Source: Sipunculus nudus
Lineage: Eukaryota > Annelida > Sipuncula > Golfingiida > Sipunculidae
Direction of reading: 5' to 3'
NCBI GenBank assembly: GCA_026874595.1
Contig: CM049316.1
Span: 74,307,176 to 74,371,175, forward strand
Length of the DNA stretch: 64,000 bases
Part shown: positions 1-11,809 of the stretch, one piece after another
Layout: each line of letters begins with the position of its first letter
Numbering within the stretch: position 1 is the stretch's first letter
Position numbers and translations under genes: made by a program
The notes under the pieces: model-generated
What the model saw: only the letters and a program-made list of their open reading frames with translations
The model's database searches: none
Told to the model about the DNA's origin: nothing

Positions 1-115
1 TGTTACAATTAAATCTATTAATAATTCGTCTTTGCTATTTCGTACAAGTTCTGAATCACAGTAAGGTGGGAATTATTGACATTTATTTTGTTCGTCCATG
101 GAATGCTGGATTTAT

Positions 116-118
<3 letters not shown>

Positions 119-161
<43 letters not shown>
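119..161. repeat. (TA)n microsatellite
   Basis: Uninterrupted TA dinucleotides, about 21 copies, in AT-rich non-coding DNA. Confidence 0.95.
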
Positions 162-1860
162 CATATTGAGCTTATTAACTGCAGCTAAGGATGGCAAATT
201 GTTTATTTAGGTTGTTCTCGTCTCAAATCTAACATGATTTTTTGCCTCTTAATTGTTGGTTGTTGGGTTCCAGTAACAATATATAACAACTGAACTATTT
301 TGGTCAGATCTGATATGCTTAACTTCAAAATCATTACTTTATTATGTATATACTGGTTGTGGTAAACTCCGGAGTTCTTATTTAGTACATATATGCCGGA
401 TAAATGCTTTCAATATAATTGTATAATTTGTCATATTCGTAACTCAGTCCAGTTTTAAAGAATATTGAATAAACATATTCTTTAATTTGTTATTAAATAT
501 TGCATTGAAACCATTTTGATTCCCTATCAATCCAATATGTCTCAGTCAAATTCACAAGAATATTGTTTAAACATTTTTTATAATTGACTATTAAGTATTA
601 ATTTGAAGTCATGATTACTCTCTACGAATTCATTATGCGTCTCCGAAGAATACTATAATTAACAATATTTAAGGATATTCATATGTTCTCTTTCATGTTT
701 GATGTTTCATTCTGTTGTATATCTGTTCCGGCCTATTTATAATTCGTAAAAGAATGCGTGGATTATACATGTTTGAAGAACAAACTTGTTTCTGAAAGTA
801 CATGAAAAACTGTGCAAGATTTGTCCTAAAATAAAACAGAGAACACTCAAAGATGACGTATCAATGCATAAATCACTGTTATATGATTAACAGATGTTGT
901 TTGAGACATCATTGACAGGATATTTCTTTGCAGTGTATGTCTACACGCCTGTCAGGTCCATCATAGGTCACTTTTAGTAAAGACATTCCCACAGCTACGG
1001 ACCATTAGTTCTGTTATATTGAAAATGCCGTACAAATGGAAGATAATCCATTTAATTATTATTTGTTTATCTAATCCATTTAATTTTTAAAAAAATCAAT
1101 GGATTGTTGACTTGTTGGTTTTCTTATGCTCTACTAAATTTCAACATAAACTGTTAAGATCTTTTTGTGTGAATTAGATGATGTCATGGTCATGTCAAGG
1201 ATAACTACCGGGCGGTGTGATGATGGTACGCAGAAGTCCTGCTGGGTCAAGCATGAATTGAAACTAAGAATCTAGCCAATGCATAGACAGCTCCCATTCA
1301 AAAGGAGTGTTTCAATATTGAATCATTATCCCGTTTTTAATAACTTTTGATCTAATAATGTTCGTGTTTTCTGACATTGACGATAACCATGAACTGATCA
1401 ACATATATTGACAAAACATCAAATTGTTTAAAGCCTTTGCATAAATAAGACAGTCTTTGCTGGTCATAATAACTAAAAGATGCGGATAAGCCGATTGAAC
1501 ATCTTGATAGCCTTCTGTTAAAATATAACAGGAAAACAATACAATCATTCAGGTACACACGGTTTTAACATAAAGCACAGGGACACCGGGATAACCATTG
1601 GATGAAATGACCATCACACATACGAGCATTCGAGGGCCCTGTCTTATTCACACTGCTTACAATGAAACAGGTCAGCTAACATTTCTAGGTCATTTCAGGC
1701 ACGCCATGTTTAAAGGAGCCCCTTAATTTGCCATAATTCATTTGAACGCTGCATGGAAGATGAATGCTAACAGTTGGTAAGACATTTGTAAATATGTCAA
1801 TAGAGAATTGTGATTGTCAATGAAGAATAAGGTCAATAACTGAAAGTAACAAAAGAGGAC
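162..1860. repeat. Gene-free segment, paralogous to 22745-24250
   Basis: No convincing gene. Blocks at about 240-430, 690-860, 1430-1470 and 1490-1620 align in the same order with about 22760-22960, 23100-23265, 23940-23975 and 23995-24125. Shared landmarks include the phrase around CATATATG at 388, the stretch around GTTTGAAGAAC at 770 and the phrase AAAGCCTTTGCATAAATAAG at 1430. In both places a minisatellite of the same family follows, so the two segments look like diverged copies of one larger unit. Confidence 0.6.
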
Positions 1861-3890
1861 TCAAAGCAAATACTTCACCAACACAAAACGACACCACTCA
1901 GAGAGCAAATTCCTCCAGCAAAACAACAGAAAGTGCCCAGAAAGCACATACCTCAACCAAGACAAACAGGCAGCACTCAGAGAGCACATACCTCTATCAT
2001 GACAGACAGACAACAGTCGAAGTGTCCCTGACTCTACCAAGACAAACAAACACTTCTTAGTGAACACATACTTCTACCATGACAAGCAGACACCCCCTCC
2101 GTCCAAAAAGACAGACACCATGCAGTGTGCACATACCCCAACCAAGGCAAGCAGTTAGTATCTAGAAAGCACACTCATCCACCAAGACAAACAGACAACA
2201 CTCTAAGAGCACATTCCTCCACCAAGAAAAACAGAATTGAGGGAGCTTATGCCTCCACCAAGACTAATTGACCCCTCTCAGAGAGCACAAACCTCCATCA
2301 AGACAACCAGACACCAGTCGGAGAGCACATACCTCCAAAAAGACAAGCGCACAGCCCTCAGAGAACACAAACCCCACCAAGATAAACAGACACCACTCAG
2401 AGAGCACATACTTACACCAAGACAAACAGACAACACTCTTAGAGCACATTATCTCTAGCAAGACAAACAACCAGTCGGAGAGCACTAAGCTTCACCAAGA
2501 TAAACGGACACCACTCAGTGAGCATTTACATCCATCAAGACAAACAGAATCCACTCGTAGAGCAAATTCCTCCACCAAGACAAACAGCACTGAGGGAGCT
2601 CATGCTTCCACCAAGAAAAGCAGACAGGGCTCAGGGAGCACATACCTCGAAAAAGACAAATAGACTCAACTCTGAAAGCACATACCTCTACCAGACAGCA
2701 GTCGAAGACAGTAGCAGTCGAAGAGCCTATGACTCAACCAAGACAATCAAACAGTTCTAAGGGAACACATTTCTATACCATGACAACAGACAGAAAAAAC
2801 ATACATCATTCAGTGAGCACTTGCCTCTACCATGACACGCAGTCAACATCTAGAGAGGATATACGTCCACCAAGACAAACAGACGATACTCTTAGAGCAC
2901 ATTCCTCCACCAAGACAAACGGCACGAAGGGAGCATACGCCTCCACCAAGTCAAATTGACCCCATTCAGGGAGCAAGACAAACAGACATCAGTCGGAAAA
3001 CACATATTTCCAAAAAGACAAACGGACAGCGCTCAGAGAACACACACCTCCAACAAGATAAACAGACAGCACTAGAGAGCACATACCTCCACCAAGACAA
3101 ACAGGCACGACTAGGGGAGCACATACCTCAATTAAGACAAACGAGCAAGTACATTATCTCTACCAAGACAAGCAAAATAAAAAGAACAGAAAACACTCAG
3201 GGAGCACATACCTCTACCAATTCAAACAGACATTACTCAGAGAACACATTCCTGTGCCATGGCAGGCAGACACATATTCAGTGAGCATATAGCTCTACCA
3301 AGACAAACAGACAAAGTGCTCATGCCTCTACCAAGACAAACAAACTGTACTCAAGGAACACATTCATGTACCATAACAAGCAGACGACCCCCCCCCCAGC
3401 AAAACACACACCATTTAGTGAGCACATACCTCTACCATGATAAACATTCAACATCCAGAGAGCACATATCTTCACCAAGACAAAAAGGCACCACTAGAAG
3501 AGCACATACCTCAACCAAGACAAACTGACCCCACTCAGAGAGAACATATCTCCACCAATATAAACAGGCACCACTAGGAGGGCACATACCTCAGCCAAGA
3601 CAAACTGACCCCATTCAGACAGCATGTTCATAATCTCTACCAAGACAAGCAAAATAAAAAGAACATACACCAGTCGGAGAGCACATACCTCCACAAAGAC
3701 AAGCGCCTACTGGGTCAAACTGACAACACTCAGAGAGCACATAACTCTACCAAAACAAACAGAGAGTACTTAGAGAACACATACCCCACGCCAAGACAAT
3801 CAGACAGCACTCAGAGAGCACATTCCTCACACCGATTCAAACAGACAACACCCATAGAGCACATCCCTCTACCAAGATAAACATACAGCA
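1860..3890. repeat. 40-bp minisatellite array 1 (about 50 units)
   Basis: Tandem, diverged copies of a unit of about 40 bp. Its core reads roughly GAGCACATACCTC, then CACCAAGACAAACAGACA, then a variable CACTCAGA part. Units differ by substitutions and small indels. Open frames occur on both strands because the unit is poor in stop codons. Since 40 is not a multiple of 3, each frame cycles through all three phases, so I do not read these frames as a protein. Arrays of the same unit lie at about 25462-25935 and 63422-63755. Confidence 0.9.
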
Positions 3891-4029
3891 CATAAGTTAA
3901 TTTTATATCTGTAGTATAGCACTGTAAACAACCTGCAGATCATTTTAGTAGGAGAGTCTGTGCTCTGTGTATATTTACGAAAGAACATCATTAATTTTCT
4001 TCGTGCACGTAATGATGCTTGAATCCCTG

Positions 4030-4545
4030 TTGTGGCGTTCGTATTTCATTCTTGGTCAACCATTAGAATACATGAGCGGTTTAAGGTTATTTATTTTAGT
4101 TTAGATTCAGGTATATATGACCCATGAAGCAGGATGTTTCAAAATAAAACAATCTCTTTATAAAAACATACTTCAGATAGATGATATTTGCGTTAACAGA
4201 CGTGCATAGAATACTTAGGTATAGAAAATCATTTTGATTCATTATATATATGAGAAATGAAAGCCCGTAATCAATCTGACATGCTTCCATTATTTAACGA
4301 AAAGCTTGGATGAGCACAAACACATAGCTTTCTTTTTTGTACTAAATCGTCATTCCTTCCAAGGATGATTCGCGTGAATGTGAAAGCGTTTGATTTGACA
4401 TTGAGAAACAGAGGAATCCCGTTCTGTTGCATCTCGATGGACACACTCGAAATACTAAGATGAATTGCGGGTTTATGATACCTTTTACATCATGTGTGTA
4501 AATGATTGTACATTTTATCTTTATAAATACCAATCCAGGTGATAT
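4030..4545. repeat. Diverged dispersed repeat, copy 1
   Basis: Aligns in the same orientation with 8190-8690. Shared stretches include the region around CAGACGTGCATAGAATACT (4198), TCAATCTGACAT (4271), ATTCCTTCCAAGGATG (4350) and CATTGAGAAACA (4398). No coding signal is visible. It starts just after the 40-bp minisatellite array. Confidence 0.7.
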
Positions 4546-5865
4546 TTCGCAGTCTTATAACAAAATAAACAATCAGACGCTAGTGTTAATATTAAACCTT
4601 ATGGCAAAACATACTGTACAGAAACGCTTATTAATGAATTCAATTGTTTTGCATCATATACAAAATTGGAAGAAGTAACGAATACATACATCGAAAAATA
4701 CAAAGGTAGACCAGGTAAATAATTCTTAAGACCATTTGTATTAAATTTATGTAAGCAGTTGTTCATTGATTATTTTATATTTTTCTGATTAGTAGTTGTT
4801 GGTGTTGTTGTAGCAGCGATAGCTGATTCATTTACTTTGTTTCAGTAGTAGTAAAAGTATCGAATAACGGACAAAACCGACACGCTATGAAAAAAAGTGT
4901 TCCAGGTAGAGCCAAAAAGGCTTCTTCGCAGTGGACTGAGTGGGAAACATGTTATGGTTCTAACTGGAACCTTTAACCCATGAATCTTTTTCGAATCTCC
5001 CGAGGCATCTTTTATAAAACCTTACAAGTACCATCAAGAACCTAGTTAAAGGTTATTAGAGGAACTCTCCAAGGTTCTTAAAGATTACTCCATTGGGAAT
5101 CTACAAAGTTTCTCTTTTGAATCCAAGTAATAATGATCCTCATGGAACCCTCAAACAGAAAGTCCAGAGTGTGATATGAAGCGTTTACGTAGTCGCGATA
5201 TAGAACATTTATTGTTCCTATGCCTCAGAATTATTTCCGAACTTTCCTGGTCCCAGGGTTCAGAAAGATTCTATTTTGTGTTATTTCCAATATCCATTTT
5301 TTTCTTATGCATAAGGGGTAAAGATAAATGGACACAAATACCTAACCAAATCTGATTCCTAAATTTTCTATGGAAAATATCTTAATTCACTAATGAGGAA
5401 ATATATGAGATAGGTCATTGAACACTTTTCAGTCAGGTTACGTTTTATAAAGGAAACATTACGGACATGTATTACTTACACTGTTATAGTGCCGTCGCAA
5501 GTTTGGTATCAGTATCGTTTAGTGTTGGAATCATATGCAGACCACGAAAACGTGTCAGATCAATCAAAACAATCAAATTTCAATTCTGTTTTATAGAACT
5601 ATATAGTTGCATGATACAAACAATTAGATCAACAGTGGTAACGGCCAAGATCAACTTAAAGATCAAAAGGTGAACTTTGGTCATTTGGTCAGTTGGTCAT
5701 TTTTCATTAACATTTTTAAATATGTTGTTAGAGGTAAAATCCTTATTTATTTAAAAGATAGCTACACTAGCAAAATTCCATCCCGGTTGCGAAATATTTG
5801 ACAGGGGTGTATCTCAGGCGTCCTCTCATTTAACATGCTGGCGTTGGGCACTACTTTCTTATTAT
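4546..5865. other. No gene seen; possible degenerate repeat at 4895-5270
   Basis: No exon-like open frame. The part from about 4895 to 5270 is built from short variants of GGAACC/AGGTTCT motifs, as in many decayed inverted-repeat transposons, but I could not define its ends. Confidence 0.4.
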
Positions 5866-5867
5866 GC

Positions 5868-5985
5868 TTGCATAACGCTCACTCTGGCTGGGGGTCGACC
5901 GTGAAAATTCTCACCTCCTTGGCTGAGTTTCGAACCCTACCCCCCGGCTTTGAGTCCTGTGCTCTACCACTGAACTACAGAATCT
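5868..5985 (-). mobile_element. tRNA-derived SINE fragment
   Basis: On the minus strand a tRNA-like head is visible: an A-box-like TAGTTCAGTGGTAGAGC and, about 30 bases on, a B-box-like GGTTCGAAAC. An unrelated body follows, containing TTTTCACGGTCGACCC. The acceptor stem does not pair as in a true tRNA, and the body continues past the tRNA part, so I call it a SINE. A relic of the same body is at 58930-58990. Confidence 0.65.
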
Positions 5986-5989
5986 GGTC

Positions 5990-7520
5990 TATTACTTATT
6001 AACTACGGAAGATATCCGATATTTACAACATTTGTTATTTATAAGATGCTTCACTTTGTTCACTATAATCAGTTTTTAATTAGCATCTCAAGGATACATC
6101 AACACCAGTCATTCTGTGTTGGCAAGCACCTTTTCCTAAGCTGTTGAACTCTGAGCTTTATAACTCAATTCCAAACACCATTTATAACTTAAAAGTGCGG
6201 TGGAATTTTTAGGTATATTTTAATTTCTGTTTGAATAATATGCAAATTATGAAATTATGAGCCTTTCCAGCTCATCTGTGAAAACCAAAAACGAACGACA
6301 AAGTTTCATTCTTTTTCACAGAAATTTAGTTCTTCCCGAAATATTAGTGATTTATAATTAAGTTAGATCAGTGGGAATATCGAACAGTTAAGAATTGGGT
6401 AGGATTTGGGGTGTGGGATAGATGGAGACCAATTACTGTCGAATGAAAGTTATGTGAAGTTTTGTTCTTGTTTTTGCAAATATACGTTACAAATGAGTAT
6501 TTATAAATCCTGCCTTCTGGTAAGAGGAAACACCTTTGATGAATCATATGAATAATCCAATGCCTTTTTTACATGAAATGTGGGAAAACTACCAGGAATA
6601 TACTCATTTTTGCTTGTACTCTATGTGCATGATATTTCCTTCATTTCGGAATGAATCATAGCATTTAAGAAACATATATGTTATTACATATATTTGTAAA
6701 ATTCCACTTAAAACAACACAAAAGTTCAAACTCACAAACCAACCATCTATTTAAGAAAAAATGTATTCTCACCTGTTACCAAGCTTTTCTCTTTCTAAAC
6801 AGTTAACATGTCTTTTTTATTTTACGATACATAGTTTCTGAGCGGCTCCCCTTTTCTCAACATTATTTTTATAAACTGAATTTTTCTGTATACTCCTTGA
6901 ATCGTGAAATGCTTTTTTGTTTGCCGGCCGAGTTTTGGCTGGCAAAATCTCATGAGTGTTTTTTTTTCCTAAACGAACAAGATAATTCAAATCTCTCATA
7001 GGTTCAAAAGTAACTCTGAACGTATATTGTATTCTTACATTACCGCAGCCTGTAAAATATTACGTATTTCTTTTCGTTTATGATTAAGCACTCCTCACAC
7101 AAAGTCTCATGTCTACAGATAGCGGATTTGACCGTACAGAATATTTTACATTAACATGTAACATTAATGACAGGTAATGCAAATAAATTATAAATAAAAA
7201 CTACTGAACAGCTCCTTGGTTTATTTTTGTATGTACATTAAATACACCAAACGTAAACAGAAATGATGTAAACATATAAGTTAAATTACTTACCGTGTTC
7301 CGGGGAGGCTTCACCGAGTGTGCTGCAGGTCCAGTTATGTCATTGTTACGGCGTGCGCTTTTGGGGGTTAGAGTGATTTGTTCCAAGCTTATTTAGAATT
7401 CGGTGTGTTATAAATATAGATCAGCCATAGTCGGAAATGCAGGCCTCCCTTTAAATTAATCTTATGAATATAAAAGCTTTCAGGGTAAAAAGGTTTTTAA
7501 AGAGTGCATATGCAGTCTGT
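5990..7520. other. No gene seen
   Basis: AT-rich sequence with only short open frames (up to 61 codons) that show no splice context or recognisable domain. Confidence 0.5.
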
Positions 7521-7525
7521 GTCCT

Positions 7526-7705
7526 GAGAGGCGCTGTAAATCTGGGTCCAGAGAGGTGCTGCTACCCCATGGCCCACAGAGGTGCTGCAGCCCAGGGTCC
7601 AGAGAGGTGCCACAATCCAGTGTTCAGAGAGAGGTGCTGCTACCCAATGTCAAGAGAAAGGTGTTGCCAGCCGGGGCGCAGAGAGAGGTGCTGCTAGCCG
7701 GGGCC
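7526..7705. repeat. 26-bp minisatellite (about 7 units)
   Basis: About seven imperfect tandem copies of a 25-28 bp unit with the core AGAGAGGTGCTGCTACCC. The tract is GC-rich within AT-rich surroundings and unrelated to the 40-bp family. An open frame of 77 codons crosses it, but its residue pattern simply follows the repeat. Confidence 0.85.
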
Positions 7706-7707
7706 TA

Positions 7708-8180
7708 GTATCGTCAGTGCAGAGATGTAATTACTTTTTCACCCGACTCTTTTTTTAAACTAGAGATTATTAAGTGTGCAAACAGTGTGTTGGCCAGTGA
7801 ATGTAATGAGACGTAAGGCTGGGAACCCTATCTGGTAGGTGGTATTGAATGTAGTAGCTTTTCGTTTCTTTTAATGTATACTCTTTTTTTCAGCAACTGA
7901 CTTGTGTTTTGCCGTGTACGTGCGTGCCGTAACGAAAAGTGAGCCATCAAAACCCACACAATCTCTACTTTACTAAGTTAAATCCGGTACGTCGGATGGT
8001 AAGGACAGCTTTTATTCCAAGGGCACCAAAAAGGTGTAACTTTTATCGAGTAACACATAATATATGAACACAAAACTGCCATGAAAGAGGGTCTGTGATG
8101 GTACCGGGCATTCACCGAGCACCTTTGTTAAAATCTACGTCGATAACTGAAAATAAAAAGAAACATTTACGAATGAATAT
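7708..8180. other. No gene seen
   Basis: Short unique AT-rich spacer; no exon-like frame, RNA gene or transposon end seen. Confidence 0.5.
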
Positions 8181-8189
8181 CTCTCATTC

Positions 8190-8690
8190 TCATCGTGCAG
8201 TTAATAATGCTTGTTGTGGTGTTCGTACGTTATTCTAGGCAAAACACTATAACACATTAGCGTATTTAGACAATTAATGTTCATGTTTACGTTTAGGTAT
8301 ATCTAGCACATGAACCAGGATGTATCAGAAGAAAATAACTTCTTAGTAAAAACATAGATAAATGACATTTGCGTGAACAGACGTGTATAGAATACTACCG
8401 TATAGAAAATCAAAAGGCGTTATCAATCTGACATACCTTTATTAATTAACTAAGCCTAATTGACACACACACACATACCTTTCTTTTTGAGTCATAATGA
8501 TCGATTCCTTCCAAGGATGGGTCACGTGAATGTAAACGCAATGGATTGGTCCATTGAGAAACATTGAACCATTGGCAATCCCCTTTTGTTGCATTTTGAT
8601 GGACACACTCCAAATTATAAGATGGAATGCGGGATTTATGATTCCTATTACATCCTGAGTGTAAATGATTGTACTTTTAATCTATATAAT
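8190..8690. repeat. Diverged dispersed repeat, copy 2
   Basis: Counterpart of 4030-4545 in the same orientation. Similarity runs through the cores around CAGACGTGTATAGAATACT, TATAGAAAATC, ATCAATCTGACATACC, GATTCCTTCCAAGGATGGG and CATTGAGAAACATTGA. It ends where the SINE at about 8695 begins, which suggests that the SINE inserted into or next to this copy. Confidence 0.7.
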
Positions 8691-8694
8691 TGCC

Positions 8695-8945
8695 CCGCTT
8701 CCATTCATTTTATATCCTTGCTTTATCCAGTCCTGGTGACGACTTCACCTGCGGGGCATGGGTGTGTAATCTTCCCCTTTGCTAGGTCATACAACCGAGG
8801 AATCCGCGGATTTCTCCGTTACGCACGATCTGCCAATTATGCATGCTTAGAGCTTAGTCTGGTTGGTGGCCGAAAGTGATAAACCGCCACGGCCGAAGTT
8901 TGAATTCAGGGCCTCCTTTGAATCTACCACTGGATGCCTCACTAT
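8695..8945 (-). mobile_element. tRNA-derived SINE with shared 3' core
   Basis: On the minus strand a weak tRNA-like head (CCAGTGGTAGATTC, then GAATTCAAACTTC) leads into a body. The body contains TATGACCTAGC, then GATTACACACCC, then GCCCCGCAGGTGAAGT. The last block recurs in the unit at 11540-11800 behind a different head. That pattern is typical of SINE families that exchange heads around a conserved core. Confidence 0.55.
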
Positions 8946-8949
8946 GTTT

Positions 8950-11080
8950 GCTACTATCATATTAATTAGGATCTGCAGTCTCAAGGATATCTAACTACTC
9001 GTAGTCCAGGATATAAGCGGTATGACCCACCAAAAATTTGCAACAGAAATGATTCTAACACTTTCACAGTACGGACAACCTCAAGATCAACATATAAAAA
9101 AATCTACATAAATCTAATGAATGAATTATGTTTAAAATCAGCTATCACTAATTAGGCACTTAATTAAATATACAAATTTTGTGATAATTATACTTATACC
9201 GCATAGTTATACCGCCTAAATTTGCGAACAGATGCAGAAAACCCATGTAGTGGTATCATTATTTCCTGAACGTCAGGGCAATTTTAGTAAATGTTATCTA
9301 ACTGAACGCATGGTTGATTTTATTCACTGGCTGAATGATAAAAGACAATCAAAATTATATTTCTGACGATTAAAAATACTGTGTACAATGATTTGATCGT
9401 GCAAAGAATGATTGCATGCCCCACATTTATAAAAATACTTGCATATAGACGTGTTCTGAAATGTACTTAGGTGAGGCTTTCTACCATCTATTCTGAGTAG
9501 AGTATGGAGCCCTGTTAGCCACATAAATGCCGCTGAATTGGAGGAAAAGACGGCTGACTTTAGGGGTCAGCCGGATTTTGGGCTCGACTCGGCTTGCTAA
9601 ACTTTGGCTGGTTTCATAGAACACTTTTTATCTTAAATTAGGTATAGAAAAACGTAAAGAAAAACGTTTTCAATTAACCTAAAAAGTGAAACATGGTGCA
9701 TCATCTGTTTAAAGGCTTTTGTTAACATGTAAAATCTTACTTTGGCTAGCCAGTTTTTCAAAACACTTTCAGACACAAGTTTGAAAGTTTAAACATTTTT
9801 GGATGTTAATGTATGAAAATTATACTTAAGATATGCTACCTATCTCAACAATGATTAAACGATCATTTTAAAAATTGGCAGGCTTGTTCATCACGTTTAT
9901 CTCTTTCATTTGTGCAAGACTGGTGTCGCAATTTATTTTTAAGATATTTCTTTCACACTTAAAATTTAGGCCCAGATAGCAAATTCTTTACATTTACTGC
10001 ACAGATTGAAAGAACTTTTACAAAATGGCACCATGGAACACTTGAGGGGAATCTGGTCAGTGAGTTCTTAACTGATGCATACTTTAAATGAGATGTCTCA
10101 GTTATAGTTAGCTGGTAATTTTCTTTTAATTTGTTTAGCATGATGATCATCGATACCCTTTGAGCTGTGCATAACTGATGGTGCCCTCTACATTTTCTCA
10201 ATTTAATCATTTGTTTTGGTGCACAGGGGCTCCAGCCGTCTGGTAAAAAAAAATCTTAGCTGCTCGACCTAGAAACTTCTTACTTAATATCAGGTCAGGT
10301 CCATTTAAAATCTTCGTGTATTCAAAACATTAAGTCACTGTGACCTATTTGTTAGCAAGTAACATGCGATATGTGTATTAAAACACTTAGAAAATCAGAC
10401 GTGTTATTTTTCTGTAAAACCAATATCTGGCACTTGCACCAGAAAAAGAAACATTGTACTTCACCTGCACGCATATCATTGTTAATATAATAAAATGAAG
10501 AAAATAGGCCAAGCCAGTTCTTCAGAACTTTTGCAGACATAATCACTAAATCTTTGCACTTATTCATTTAGAAGCAATTCATTTTTACTTATGCTAAATG
10601 TCCAATATACCGTATGTCCAAGTCAGAATGTGTTTTTGCCAAAAATCGAAATTTCAACATCCCCAGTTATAGAAAACACGCACATTTTAAAAGTCAAATC
10701 GCATGATTAGACTCTTTTAAACTTGGGGGTCTATTTGCGCTACATTTCTGACCATCAGGTGAATTATTTTACCAAGCCTAACAAACGTTTTATGTTTAGA
10801 CTCTTAAAACTATTTTCTAGTAAAAAAAACCTTTGAAGCGTGAAAAGAAGGTTGTCCTAGTTAAGTGATAGGCCTCGAGATATGTCAGAGGTCAGCCTAC
10901 GACGACTCAGAACCATTTATTTCGAGGCTGAGGAGGAAACAAAACTCTACTTTGTATGTGTTATTGACAAGGCAATAGCAAGATATACTTCTTCTGAGTA
11001 AGATTTAGGGCCGAGGTATACAAATTTAGAAGATTTTGTTTTAAAGATGTATACTTCAATTACTCTTTATTTCATCATAC
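8950..11080. other. No gene seen
   Basis: AT-rich, with short open frames only (83 codons at most, on the minus strand at 9959-10210). These have no splice context and no recognisable domain. Confidence 0.5.
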
Positions 11081-11085
11081 GATGA

Positions 11086-11375
11086 AACCAGTTATCACTA
11101 TGACATAACTTCAATGTCATACTCTCTAGTTTGAAAAAATAATTAAAGGAGTATAGGAACATTACTTCATTTTTACACATAATTGCTCAGCAACCTAATA
11201 TCTGAATGGCAAAGCGTTGGTTTGGTCGGTTAAAAATTGGAAAAGCATTAATGTTAAAATTCGATGGATATGATTCAAGCCAGTAATTACTATGACATAA
11301 CTTCATAGTCATACTGTCTACTTTGAAAGGTTAATTACATTGCCTTCTTTTTAAACATAATCGCTCATTCACCTT
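11086..11375. repeat. Two-copy direct repeat of about 100 bp
   Basis: The stretch near 11086-11200 (ACTATGACATAACTTCA, then GTCATACT) recurs near 11280-11375 with ACTATGACATAACTTCATAG, and both are followed by AT-rich text and CATAAT(T/C)GCTCA. The copies are diverged. Confidence 0.65.
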
Positions 11376-11539
11376 CAACCTACATGAATTCAGCGGATCT
11401 TTTGCAGTCTCATTTTACTTGATACACAAGCTAATATGTATGTACGATGATGGTTCCTAGATTATCTTAATTAGTTGCCAGTGGAAGGATATATTGTCAA
11501 CTAATCAATCAGCTGAGGGTCATGACCTATGGGTCACTT

Positions 11540-11800
11540 GTATATCCAGGCGTCAACGAGGCTCAGTGACTACTGCACCTGCGGGGCCTTAGTGAATAAT
11601 CGTTCTCAAAGCTGGGTCATATCACAGAGGAACCCCCGAAACGAGCACTCGTTTGTGAGTGGATCATGGCCGTTTGCCACGACCCACGCCTGCAGAGCGG
11701 TCATACTATGGTGCGGCAAACCCTGAAAAATCGCACCGACTGGGATAAAATTCGAACTCACAATCTCCCGGTTTTTAGCCCCATTTTAAATGATCAGGTG
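11540..11800 (-). mobile_element. tRNA-derived SINE, related core to 8695-8945
   Basis: On the minus strand a B-box-like GAGTTCGAATTTTATCCC lies near 11745-11760. The body continues to TATGACCCAGCTTTGAGA and GGCCCCGCAGGTGCAGT near 11575-11590. That last block matches the core of the element at 8695-8945, while the head differs. The A box is poor. Confidence 0.55.
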
Positions 11801-11809
11801 TGGGTATAA

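Noticed and set aside
5868-5985. A functional tRNA gene on the minus strand
   Set aside because: A and B boxes are present, but the acceptor and anticodon arms do not pair and a SINE body follows.
7464-7697. 77-codon cysteine-rich frame
   Set aside because: It follows the 26-bp minisatellite; the cysteine pattern is set by the repeat unit.
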